Origin: Heterodera schachtii
Taxonomy: Eukaryota > Nematoda > Chromadorea > Rhabditida > Heteroderidae
Assembly (NCBI GenBank): GCA_023374025.1
Contig: SIJG01000076.1
Span: 290,552-354,551 of the forward strand
Reading direction: 5' to 3'
Length of the DNA stretch: 64,000 bases
Part shown: positions 55,486 to 64,000 of the stretch, in pieces
How the letters are laid out: every line of letters begins with the position of its first letter
Numbering within the stretch: the stretch's first letter is position 1
Program-made: the position numbers and the translations under genes
Notes under the pieces: generated by a model
What the model saw: the letters and a program-made list of their open reading frames with translations, nothing else
The model's database searches: none
Told to the model about the DNA's origin: nothing

Positions 55486-57366
55486 CTACTCTTCGCTAAG
55501 TTGCTTGTCGTTGAACTCAATGAACAGGCGCGGCTGCTCGGCCAATTGCCAATTGCGAACGGTTTGCTCGAATTGGGCCCACTGTTCCACGTTTCGGTCG
55601 ACCGGACATCGCACCAACAATCGCCGATGATGGAGTTCAGTGGTGTTGGGGCGGGCATTCTCCAACAGTTGCAATCCCATTCGCTCATTGGTCACATCGT
55701 TGTCAATTTGGAAGGGTTCGATGGGGTGCAAACATTGGAATAGAATGATGAAAATTGTCGGCGATGATGCAGCAACAAAACGCTAAAAAAAGTGCTTTTC
55801 TAATCCACATTTTTTCGGACTGTTACATCTAACTTTATAAACATTCCCTTGAGTTTTTGACTTCTAATCTTACATAGATTTTTTGGGTGGGCCAAAAACA
55901 CATGAAACCGAAAATGTGACTATTTGGCGATAATTTGTCCACAGTCACTCAAATTAGCGCCCGCAAAATAAGACAAATGGAATTTTTTTTTTTGTTGCTT
56001 GTCAACTCCTCCCTTAAAGCTGATCAAATCAGCATTAGTGTTTGTGTCCGATTTCTGTTTGTAAGGCAAAAACTCTACCGCACGGATTTCGTCGAACACT
56101 TGACGGCGAAGCCCGCAGCGCATCGTCTTCGGCCGCCCGTCTGTGCTCGAAATGTGCAGCCAATCAATCGCCTCCGGACTCGGAGATGTATCGCAGAACT
56201 CCAGCATTCGCAGATTGGCGAAGTTGTCGAGCGCAGTGTGCGGAATGTTTTCCTGAAGGACGCTAAACCAAGCCGTTGGCATGAGAAGTGCGGTGAAGTC
56301 TTTGATCAATGGCCAAATTTTGTCCTTGAAAATGCTCCAGCTACGTCGTTGATTTGGGAGGATCCAAACTCGCAAAACAATCCCACAGTCTTTGAACAAT
56401 CTTTCGATACGCTGCAAAAAGGCAATGACCTCCGAATTGACGCATCTGGAAAAAAGCAAAAATCGATAAGGTTATGAATTTTAACAACAAAAAAAATTGG
56501 GTCGAAAATCACTATTAGAATCACATAAATTCAATCCTTCAGCATTTTTTTGCAAATTTTGTGAGAAAAACAACAAAAAACAAAATAAAAACTCCGGGCG
56601 GTCCTTTCGGCGCCGGACCGCTCAAAACAAAGAAATTAAAAAATCACCACAAAAAAAAATAATTCAAAAACAGAAAAAAGTCGTCAAATTCCATGGAGGA
56701 CTCCATTAGCAAATTTGGTCCCCCTTGGTTCACCCACCCCATCCAAAAAATCTGAAAATCTCTTAATATTTATAATAAAATTTTTTGAGACCCTGAAAAC
56801 CATGCAAGTATGTTTTTCCAGAACTGAAAGAATACTTTGGTGTTAAAAAAAACTTAGGCAAAGCGTTTAAACGGTTCAAATTTGAAAGAAAATTGACGAA
56901 AAGGACAAAGCCAACCGTCTGCGCATCACGCACGGTTCGGAGCCCAGCAGAGCACTGCTTATTTTTTTTTTTGAAAATGTTCCTGAATTTTTGGCTGTTC
57001 GGGTCATGTAAAGGACTGGTCCGAGCAAGTTAGTGCGCAAGAGTTTTCCCATACCTTTGCCAGACTTCTTTTTGATTTTTTCTAAATTTTTAGTGCCGGA
57101 AAACCAACAAAAGTTTTTTTGCGCGTTTTTACTCTTGGCCATAAGTCCATGTTTTCAAAGTCCAAAACATTTTTAACTCACTTTATTTCAATGAATTCGA
57201 AAGATGTAATTTCTGCCGGCAGCGGCTCTTGCGGGAAGGGCCACCAATTTTCTTTTCCGTTGTTCATTTTTTTGTAAATTCGAAAGTTGTTGCTGCGTTC
57301 TGTTTGCCGAATCGTCAAGTTGCCCAATTGCGATGGTGACTGTTTTAATTTTTCAAAAGCACTCAT
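55486..57366 (-). CDS. F-box-family C-terminal domain protein without an F-box exon
   Basis: Exons 57182-57366, 56007-56445 and 55486-55782 give 306 residues. Family blocks recognisable from cyst-nematode F-box proteins: PFPQEPLPAEI, SEVIAFLQRIERLF, IWPLIKDF, DWLHISSTDGRPK, then HPIEPFQIDNDVTNERM, LLVRCPVDRNVEQWAQFEQT and LFIEFNDKQLSEE. It is more distant from the three copies at 24-37 kb and lacks the F-box exon; the first exon instead starts MSAFEKLKQSPSQLGNL and joins directly to the family body. It may be a shortened paralogue that uses an internal start, or its true 5' exon may have been lost upstream. Intron 1 contains an unrelated same-strand frame at 56876-57142. Confidence 0.7.
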
Positions 57367-58091
57367 GTTTTGAAAATTTTGGATTTAAAATAATTAATTT
57401 TTTGAATCAATAGGCTAAACAAAGTAAATGGTTGGAAATGTTGGTGATATAAATGTTTGCAAGGAGAAAATTCATTAAATTAAGCTATCAAATATGTACA
57501 TACATAGTTTAAGCCGGGAGTCTCGGCCTCACAAAATTTATTACATTTAAATTTTAAAAGCATGCCTTCGGTCTTTAAAAAAACAAAATGAGGCTTGGCT
57601 AAAATCTCACATTTGGCAGATCTGTGCAAACAAAACAATGGGGGGGGGGGAGACACTTGGGGTTTTTCGACAAAAATTATTTTTTATGTAAAAGAAGTCG
57701 GGAATTTACAAGGATTTTTGATTGATTTCAGCGACGACAAAAACCAATAGAATATGTTTCTCATCTTTTATGACATAAAACCGAATAAAGAAAGATACAT
57801 ACATAAACAGGGCTCTCAACTAAAAATTTCAAAACCTTAGCATTTTGAAAATTTTATTCCAAATGAAAACAAATTTTGCGGCGCGTTTTAACTTTTTGGT
57901 AACAGGAGATCGGGAGAAATTTGTAAAAAAATTTCACAAAAATGATCAATTTTGCAGTTTTGAACCATTTTTATGAAAAATAAGTTTTGAGGGCCGACGG
58001 TCCCGATAAGTGTCGACGGGGAAAAATTGTTTTGACATTTTTATAGGGTTGGTCGGGACAGGGACCAAAACACGGACAACTGAGTACCGAA
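57367..58091. other. No gene seen
   Basis: AT-rich, with a poly-G run near 57640 and a diverged piece of the CGGCGGTGCC repeat near 57990-58020. Confidence 0.45.
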
Positions 58092-60130
58092 GTTGTTTTG
58101 AACGGGAGGTTTTCCAAGCCAAAAAATCCCGGGTTTTCAACTAAGACTCAAATAAGAAATATTCAATCACGTAAAGAAAATAAAATACTATCCGGTGATA
58201 AAAACAGATTATTTTCCTATCTTAGGAAATACTTTAAACCATTCGAAGATCTACCTGTTATTCAATATAATTCTTCTCTTATTTCTGACTCAAATTCCAA
58301 AGCTGAAATTTTTGCAAAAATTTTTTCCGAAAACTATATTGTAAATAATTTTTCTCTTGATTTTGATACTTCTTTTTCTTCTTCAACAATAAACGATGTT
58401 GAATTTAACATTATTTCTGTTGGTAAAGTTCTTAGAACCTTACCTAACAGAAATAACACATCACCGGATGGTATTACTTTTAGACTCTTAAAAAACTGTT
58501 TTCTTTCGTTCACTCCTTTTGTTACTGAAATTTTCAGACTCTCCCTTGATACAGGAAAACTTCCCACTATATGGAAACAATCGATTATTATCCCCTTGCA
58601 TAAACAAGGGGATAAAACTAACCCTATGAACTATAGGCCTATTGCCTTAACTTGTTCTTTATGCAAAATTATGGAAAAATTTATTGTTTGGACTATTTCT
58701 GATTTTCTTTTAAAGAACAATTTACTCTCTGAACACCAATTTGGATTTATAAAGGGTAGATCAACCACAACACAATTAATTTCAACCCTTGAAAATTGGT
58801 ATGATGGTATTTATAATAATAAGAATATCGATTGTATCTATATAGATTTTAGGAAAGCATTTGACGTAATCCCCCATAATTTACTTTTATATAAGGTTCA
58901 TAGAATCGGTATTAGGGGTAAAATCTTAAACTGGATATCTGACTTTCTTTCAAACCGTACCTTTAGGGTTCGGGTTGAAAGTACTCTCTCTTCTGAATAT
59001 AAAATGAGCTCTGGCGTTCCCCAGGGTTCTGTTCTTGGACCTCTCTTGTTTTTGATATATATTAATGATTTACCTGAATTAATTCCTAAACAAATTTTTA
59101 TAAAATTATATGCAGACGATGTCAAATTATATTCTGTATATAAAACAAAAAATGATAGAATTGTTATGCATCACGCTTTAAATATTCTCTCTGATTGGTC
59201 TAAGAAATGGTATATTGAAATTTCTATCAATAAAACTTTTATTATTTACTTCGGAAAGAATAACCCCAGGGAACAATATAAAATTAATGATAATGCAATT
59301 TGTGAAGTTGAAACTATTCGTGATTTAGGAATTCTTATTGACAATAAATTTACCTTTTCTGAACACATAAGCAAAATTACCCGTAACGCCTACTACCGTA
59401 TGCGTTTGCTTTTCCGTGTTATTAAATCAAAGAAAATAGCAATCTGGAAAAATATTTTTGTTAGTTATATTCGCCCACTTCTTGAATACTCCCCTGAATC
59501 TTGGAATCCGCAACTTAAATCCCATATTATCAAAATTGAAAAATGTCAAAAATATTTTACTCGAATCGCTTTCAGAAAATGTTGTCTGCCTAATATTCCC
59601 TATGACCAACGACTCCAATTTTTTAAATTAGCTACTCTTGAAAAACGAAGAAAAATTTTTGACCTCCTAACTACTTATAAAATTTTACATGGTTTTACAC
59701 ATTTGGACCCAAATTCTCTGTTTAAAAGAACTAACTTAAATACTCGAAACAAGTCTTTCTTCCGGTTAAATGCAAAATTACAATCTAAAAAATCTTCCAA
59801 ATCTTTTGTAAACAGATCAGTCAAGGCCTGGAATGCCCTTGATAAAACATTAATGTCTAACTCCTTAAACACCTTTAAGAAACTATTAGAATTGACTCTT
59901 GATTCTGAAAGCACCGATGTATAAACCAATTATTAACTTTTGAGGCATTTATTGACTTTGACTTCAATTTTTTATTTTCATATAATTTTTCATTTTTGTT
60001 TATTTGACCTGTGATCTCACTCGATATTTTTATCCACTTACTCTGCGACTATTTAATGTATGCAGTCATCAGAGTAAGTGGTCCCCGCCCTTCTGATGGC
60101 AATTTTTTTCTTTATCGATAAATAAATAAA
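58092..60130 (+). mobile_element. 5'-truncated non-LTR retrotransposon (CR1/jockey-like LINE)
   Basis: It comprises the tail of an ORF2 (see the reverse transcriptase entry), a short 3' UTR and an A/T-rich end (GATAAATAAATAAATTTT, 60117 on). The 3' UTR contains GAGTAAGTGG and CGCCCTTCTGATGGCAA. No endonuclease domain or ORF1 is present upstream, so the insertion is 5'-truncated, as usual for LINEs. Base composition of the ORF differs little from its surroundings. Confidence 0.85.
58098..59924 (+). CDS. LINE reverse transcriptase (partial ORF2), open over 608 codons
   Basis: All core motifs are present in order: MNYRPIALTCSLCKIMEKF (fingers), GFIKGRSTTTQLI, IDFRKAFDVIPHNLLLYK (motif A), SGVPQGSVLGPLLFLIYIND (motif B), KLYADDVKLYS (motif C, YADD), INKTFIIYFG (motif D) and DLGILIDNKFTFSEHISK. 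The upstream connector (NKILSGDKNRLFSYLRKYF ... SKAEIFAKIFSENY) places it in the CR1/jockey-like group. The frame is uninterrupted to TAA at 59924, so the copy is young or still constrained. The first codons before about 58150 may be flanking sequence. It acts in target-primed reverse transcription when part of a full element. Confidence 0.92.
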   Translation: MNGRFSKPKNPGFSTKTQIRNIQSRKENKILSGDKNRLFSYLRKYFKPFEDLPVIQYNSSLISDSNSKAEIFAKIFSENYIVNNFSLDFDTSFSSSTINDVEFNIISVGKVLRTLPNRNNTSPDGITFRLLKNCFLSFTPFVTEIFRLSLDTGKLPTIWKQSIIIPLHKQGDKTNPMNYRPIALTCSLCKIMEKFIVWTISDFLLKNNLLSEHQFGFIKGRSTTTQLISTLENWYDGIYNNKNIDCIYIDFRKAFDVIPHNLLLYKVHRIGIRGKILNWISDFLSNRTFRVRVESTLSSEYKMSSGVPQGSVLGPLLFLIYINDLPELIPKQIFIKLYADDVKLYSVYKTKNDRIVMHHALNILSDWSKKWYIEISINKTFIIYFGKNNPREQYKINDNAICEVETIRDLGILIDNKFTFSEHISKITRNAYYRMRLLFRVIKSKKIAIWKNIFVSYIRPLLEYSPESWNPQLKSHIIKIEKCQKYFTRIAFRKCCLPNIPYDQRLQFFKLATLEKRRKIFDLLTTYKILHGFTHLDPNSLFKRTNLNTRNKSFFRLNAKLQSKKSSKSFVNRSVKAWNALDKTLMSNSLNTFKKLLELTLDSESTDV

Positions 60131-60137
60131 TTTTACT

Positions 60138-60297
60138 GAAAATTGGCAATTTATTGATAAATTTTGGAAATTTGGGTGAAAATTGGCAATTTATTGATAA
60201 ATTTTGAAAATTTGGGTGAAAATTGGCAATTTATTGATGAATTTTGAAAATTTGGGTGAAAATTGGCAATTTATTGATAAATTTTGAAAATTTGGGA
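60138..60297. repeat. Minisatellite, four 40-bp units, at the LINE 3' end
   Basis: The unit GAAAATTGGCAATTTATTGA + TAAATTTTGAAAATTTGGGT starts at 60138, 60178, 60218 and 60258, with only one or two substitutions between units. Confidence 0.93.
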
Positions 60298-60949
60298 TCG
60301 GCAGTGCCGATAGGATAAAATTGGCCATTGAAGATTTTTTCTAAAACCAGCATAAACCAGCAATTTCTTTTTGTAAAACGAATATTATCGAATGATTTTC
60401 ATCTGCTGGTGATTGTGAGAATGTTTATGTATTTGGTTGACTCTGCAAAACTTATGGCAGTTTTTGTTGCAAAATGAATGAAACGGCGCATCGCATCGCT
60501 TCACTACGTTTTCGTAATCGATGAGACATATGTAAAAAGAAAAAAAAACATAAATACATTTGTTTACACTGAAAACATTTAATAATCCGTGAAAAAGGAA
60601 AGTCGGCGTCGTCTCAGCGCCCACGTTTTGGCAGAAGCCTAAGTTTTTGCGATATAATTTTAATATAACTTTTTTCATTTCAACGAAATCAAACAGATGA
60701 TTTGTCAAAACTTTTTCTGAAATTGAGTAATTTGTAACAATTATAATCGTTCTGAATAAAAAAAAATTTTGCTCAATTTTTGCTTGAAAATTATGTCATT
60801 ATCATCATTTTGGACTTTTCGCCACTATCTTTGACACTATTTTGGCATTTGTATGTAGTAGAGCCCGGCGCAGGACCGGATCCTGCGCATGATTTTGCAG
60901 GATCCCAATCCGCATTGACGGCATAATTTTCTTGCAAATTCTATTTATC
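60298..60949. other. No gene seen
   Basis: AT-rich. A minus-strand frame at 60385-60708 has no recognisable similarity. A GC-rich inverted patch (GCGCAGGACCGGATCCTGCGC) is centred near 60880. Confidence 0.45.
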
Positions 60950-61064
60950 CCCCTGGGGATAAATGGAGACTGGGGGATTATTTTTCAAACCCCTCCTAGA
61001 CTGGGGGATACTTGGAGATTGGGGGATTAATGGAGATTGGGGGATAATTAGAGCAAATACGGTA
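60950..61064. mobile_element. Partial TA-flanked miniature element
   Basis: Right end intact: GATAATTAGAGCAAATACGG + TA (61065). Left side is only CTATTTATCCCCCTGGGG. Inner units (GGGGGATTAATGGAGATTGG) match 31681-31860 in inverse orientation. Confidence 0.65.
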
Positions 61065-61085
61065 GCCGATGAATATAGCCAATTT

Positions 61086-61942
61086 CATACGTGTGCAAGG
61101 GGGGGGGGTCAGGAAAAGGGTCGTGCGTTCGGCGATGGCCCCCCCTGGCCCCCCCTAGGGGGGGTCAGCATCAAAATTTTTGCGTTCGATCATTTTTTCC
61201 CCGGTGACGACCTTTTTTTTTTTTTGCTTTTCACATCCCTTTTTTGCGGCGCCTTTTTTGTCAGTGGTCAATTTTTTGCTCGACCAACCATCTTTTGCAT
61301 TTTTCCATGCCAATTTTTTCGCGGTACACTTTTTCCACGACTTTTTTTTTTTTGCTTTTCGCACCACTTTTTTTGCGGCGGTTTTTCCAAAAAACTTTTG
61401 TGGAGAAGGGGGTCCGGCGGTGCCGATAGGCGCCGCCGGGAAAATTTTTGAAAATTTGATTGTGATTTGTTAACAGATTTTCACCAAAAATGACAAAATT
61501 TTTGCGAATTTGGGTCAACTTTTTAAGAGAATTTTTAATGAAATTTATAAAAAAATATGCAAAATTTTTGAAAATTTTCAGCCCCTCCTCTTGCGTTCGA
61601 CGAAATCCTTCAGCAGAATTCGTCAAACGCTAGAGGAAAAGCGTGTCGAACGCAGAAAAATTGGAAAATTTAAGCGAAATTTCTTAGGGAAATTGTCAAT
61701 TTTCAAGTGGTGCCCACTTTTGCGTTCGATAAATCGCCCTCAGGGTTAGTCGACGCAATGCGCGACCCTTTTCTCGTTTTTTTCCTCTTTCCTTTTCCTT
61801 TTCTCTCTCTTTTTTCTTTTCTTTTTTTCCTCTTTCTCCTTTTTCGCGATTCCCTCCCCCGCCTCGTGCGTTCGACCACCCTCCGACCCCTTGCGTTCGG
61901 CGTCACGATGCCCCCCCTGCCCCCCCCCCTTGCACAGCTATG
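61086..61942. mobile_element. Element with 8-bp target duplication, TIR CATA..TGTGCAAGGGGGG
   Basis: The left end CATACGTGTGCAAGGGGGG and right end CCCCCCTTGCACAGCTATG are inverse except for two bases. Both sides are flanked by GCCAATTT (61078-61085 and 61943-61950). The 857-bp interior has repeated TGCGTTCG(A/G) motifs in the same orientation (about seven), two copies of a TTTTTTTGCTTTTC(A/G)CA block and the CGGCGGTGCC repeat. No transposase was seen. Confidence 0.8.
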
Positions 61943-61989
61943 GCCAATTTACAGTATTGCTTTCATGTCTTGAAAACAAAAAATTTCTC

Positions 61990-62890
61990 CAAAAAGGGGG
62001 GTACCATCGACAGTATTAACAAAATGGATATCGGATCCGTGTTCCCCGACCCATAAAACCTCCTTAAACATATTTCACGACTTTTTAAAACAAAAATTTT
62101 TTCTGTACTTTACAGTTATCTGAGTCCAGATTTCAAAATTTTTTTGTTGTTGAAATAAGCTTGTTTTAGGGCTTTTTAGGGTCGGATAAACTGATTCCGG
62201 CATCAATTTTCGCCCAATTCGGATGCCGAACCCGGATTCGAACAAAAATCGAAAATATTACAAAAATTCACGTTTAGTGAATAAAATTGATTTTAAGGGG
62301 TTTTCAGGGTCATGAAATCCGATTCTGGCATCAATTTTGACTCAATTCGACTCCCGAACCCGAATTCGAACAAAACGTCTAAATCCATTCTTAAACAAAA
62401 TTCACATTTTATATACAAAATTGAGTCGTGGCCTTTTTTTGGTTATGCGAGTCGTCGTCGTGGCATTTTTTAGTTATGCGAGTCGGCGTCGTGGCATTTT
62501 TTGGTTATGCGAGTCGTCGTCATGGCATTTTTTGGTTATACGAGTCGTCGTCGTGTCATTTTTTGGTTATTCGAGTCGGCGTCGTGGCATTTTTTGGTTA
62601 TGCGAATCGTCATAGTGGCTTTTGTTATACGAGTCGTCGTCGTGGCATAGTGAAGCGATTGTTGTATAAAATGTGAATTTTTTTTGAAAATGGATTTTGA
62701 TTTTTTTGTTCGAACCCGGGTTCGTGATTAGAATTGGGCGAAAATAGATGCCGGAATCTGTTTCCCCGAGCCTGAAAACCCCTAAAACAAGCTTATTTGA
62801 AAATTTTTTTTTTCAAATCTGGACGCGGATAAACGTAAAGTACCAAATTTTTTCTTTCAAAAAGATGGCCCACCATCTATATTACCAGTA
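61990..62890. repeat. Large foldback element carrying a 31-bp tandem array
   Basis: The outer arms (GGTACCATCGACAGTATTA at about 61999 and a diverged inverse near 62860-62890) and inner arms (ATCCGTGTTCCCCGACC / GATGCCGGAATCTGTTTCCCC) belong to the GATCACGAAT-type foldback family. At least three head-to-tail or inverted core copies lie at 62030-62350 and 62700-62790. Confidence 0.6.
62430..62655. repeat. 31-bp tandem repeat, about seven units
   Basis: The unit GGCATTTTTTGGTTATGCGA followed by GTCGTCGTCGT recurs every 31 bp (for example 62462 and 62493). Because 31 is not a multiple of three, successive units are read in all three frames, giving long but meaningless frames. The last unit is shortened. 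Confidence 0.92.
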
Positions 62891-63147
62891 GCTTCTAAAC
62901 ATTAACTTTCGAATGATACAAATGTTTGATTTGGATGACATAGAAAAAAGTTAAAATCCAAAAACTGGGGCTGGCGCCGAACACGGCGTTCTGAGTTCGA
63001 ATGTCTAACACTTTTTAAATATTTTTGTAAATTTCAAAAAAATTCTGACGCGTGCAGAACCATCCAATTCCTTCCCAAAAATTCTATTTATCCATCATTA
63101 TTTTATAATAGATTACATATTTTATTCAATCACAAAACTACTTCTAA

Positions 63148-63601
63148 ATGCAACCAATCAACATCAGAAGAGAAGCATTCTCCTGCAAGTAATGCGGATA
63201 ATGCATTAATTTCATTATTTTTCATTCTTATTTAAGCCGTAGGGGTTGCACTCATCAATGTGCAACGTACCGCAAGTTCCGTGCCCATTTGATCTTCCAT
63301 CACCGAGAAGCTCCGCTAAAAATCAATCGAAGAGGAACCGAGTATCCGGGCGAATGTATCAGTGTGCAAAGGATGCTGAACGAGCAGGACATCCCGACTG
63401 AAGGCAAATATATTTTATAAACATAAAAAAGTCATATTCATATAGGAGAGCTTTACACTGTGAAAGCGAAAGATCAAAGCCGGGCAGTGTTCACATTAGT
63501 GGGAAAAAAATTACGACCCTGTCACAGAGGTTAATCTGTTTTTTTACTGCTTTATATGAATCAGTACACATTTAGGCTGCTTATGGCAACACTTTTTTTG
63601 A
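63148..63601 (+). CDS. Small protein with a C2H2 zinc-finger-like N-terminus
   Basis: ATG at 63148 opens an exon to 63188 (MQPINIRREAFSC) that joins in phase 2 to 63237-63403 (NRRGCTHQCATYRKF, then RAHLIFHHREAP). Together they make a C-x4-C-x12-H-x3-H finger with the usual aromatic and leucine positions. Exon 2 ends at a GC donor (GAAG|GCAAAT) and continues in phase at 63446-63529 (GELYTVKAKDQSRAVFTLVG, KKLRPCHR). The next acceptor (63576) in phase leads to a stop after eight codons. Without the GC intron the protein would end at KYIL soon after 63403. I do not recognise the whole protein; the exon chain is inferred from phase. Confidence 0.4.
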
Positions 63602-63802
63602 GGCAGTGTTTGCATTTGATTCGGCGACAACCGACAATTTTTTGTGGTGCTGGTGGATTTGAGTGACGGCGAAATTCATGGCGTTGGAGGACTGCCAGAA
63701 AAAGTCGCTGCAGCGAAAGTAGCAGCAATGAAATATGTTGTCATGTCGGAGGACAATCGAATGGAATGGCAGCAAATTTTGACCAATATGGCAAGGCAAT
63801 AA
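63576..63802 (+). pseudogene. Frameshifted fragment resembling a Lon protease C-terminus
   Basis: After a TTTAG acceptor one frame reads AAYGNTFFEAVFAFDSATTD, then NF, and a one-base shift in a T6 run continues as VVLVDLSDGEIHGVGGLPEK, VAAAKVAAMKYVVMSEDN and a stop at 63802. GEI-x-GVGGLPEKVAAAK resembles the Lon (S16) motif with the catalytic-dyad Lys (G-x-VLPIGGLKEK). The Ser-containing part of the active site is not visible, and the fragment is too short for a firm call. Confidence 0.35.
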
Positions 63803-64000
63803 ATATTGATTGTTTATGTTTTATGCGATTGTTCTATGATCATCTCATTGGTTAATAAATAGTGCTAATCATTTATGGTTACCTCACTCGAAAAAGTGCA
63901 GCATTTGACCATGTTGATCAAAATTTCAAAAAATTTAAGATTTTCAAAATCAATGGTAAAATCAATGATTTTTGCAAATCTGACATCATATTCGTGATCA
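63803..64000. other. Window end; no gene, start of another repeat arm
   Basis: The last 25 bases (GACATCATATTCGTGATCA) are the beginning of the GATCACGAAT-family core, cut by the window end. Confidence 0.55.

Noticed and set aside
56876..57142. Minus-strand frame starting MAKSKNAQK, resembling the start of ribosomal protein eL29
   Set aside because: Only the first six residues resemble eL29; the rest does not, and it lies within an intron of the F-box-family gene.
62337..62676. Overlapping plus-strand frames with CESSSWHFL-like repeats
   Set aside because: A 31-bp tandem array read in successive frames, with no start context or splice sites.

Overview
The window is eukaryotic and almost certainly from a nematode. 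It is AT-rich with genes split by many short-to-medium introns, and it carries conserved animal housekeeping genes: the mitochondrial import receptor TIM50, ribosomal protein eL37 and the laminin-receptor ribosomal protein RPSA/uS2. It also has an intracellular-type serpin and several members of an expanded F-box-like family, plus a BTB-BACK relic, of the kind I associate with plant-parasitic cyst nematodes (Globodera/Heterodera). That placement is inference from recalled family resemblance, not a search. GC-AG introns, which are relatively common in that group, also fit.

Layout, left to right. 0-0.3 kb: two broken exons of a TMCO4-like gene. 1.1-5.75 kb: exons of an unrecognised single-pass membrane protein built from small symmetric proline-rich exons. 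6.8-13.3 kb: a tandem pair of secreted, six-cysteine, probably GPI-anchored small proteins inside a larger segmental duplication (about 5.82-8.45 and 9.88-13.55 kb). 15.2-23.05 kb: an eleven-exon TIM50 gene. 23.2-25.2 kb: two head-to-head F-box-like copies with a mirror-image promoter, the left one dead. 25.6-26.6 kb: a large palindrome with minisatellite arms. 27.4-28.85 kb: a frameshifted BTB-BACK pseudogene. 31.4-37.3 kb: a cluster of intact, damaged and truncated F-box-like copies. 38.2-43.2 kb: an eight-exon serpin, followed at 47 kb by a partial copy that has lost the reactive-centre loop. 48.5-49.2 kb: a GA microsatellite. 49.8-50.45 kb: rpl-37. 50.8-54.1 kb: RPSA. 55.5-57.4 kb: another F-box-family member without an F-box. 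58.1-60.1 kb: a 5'-truncated LINE with a long open reverse transcriptase. 61-62.9 kb: transposons and foldback repeats. 63.1-63.8 kb: a small zinc-finger-like gene and a frameshifted tail resembling Lon protease.

The strongest non-genic signal is the number and variety of small non-autonomous DNA transposons. At least five distinct terminal inverted repeat families are flanked by exact 8-bp direct repeats, a hAT-like hallmark. There is also a TA-flanked miniature family and a large foldback family with a shared core. Many lie inside introns of the housekeeping genes and the serpin. Apart from the paralogous F-box genes, the protein genes show no obvious joint pathway. I saw no complete tRNA, rRNA, CRISPR array or operon.
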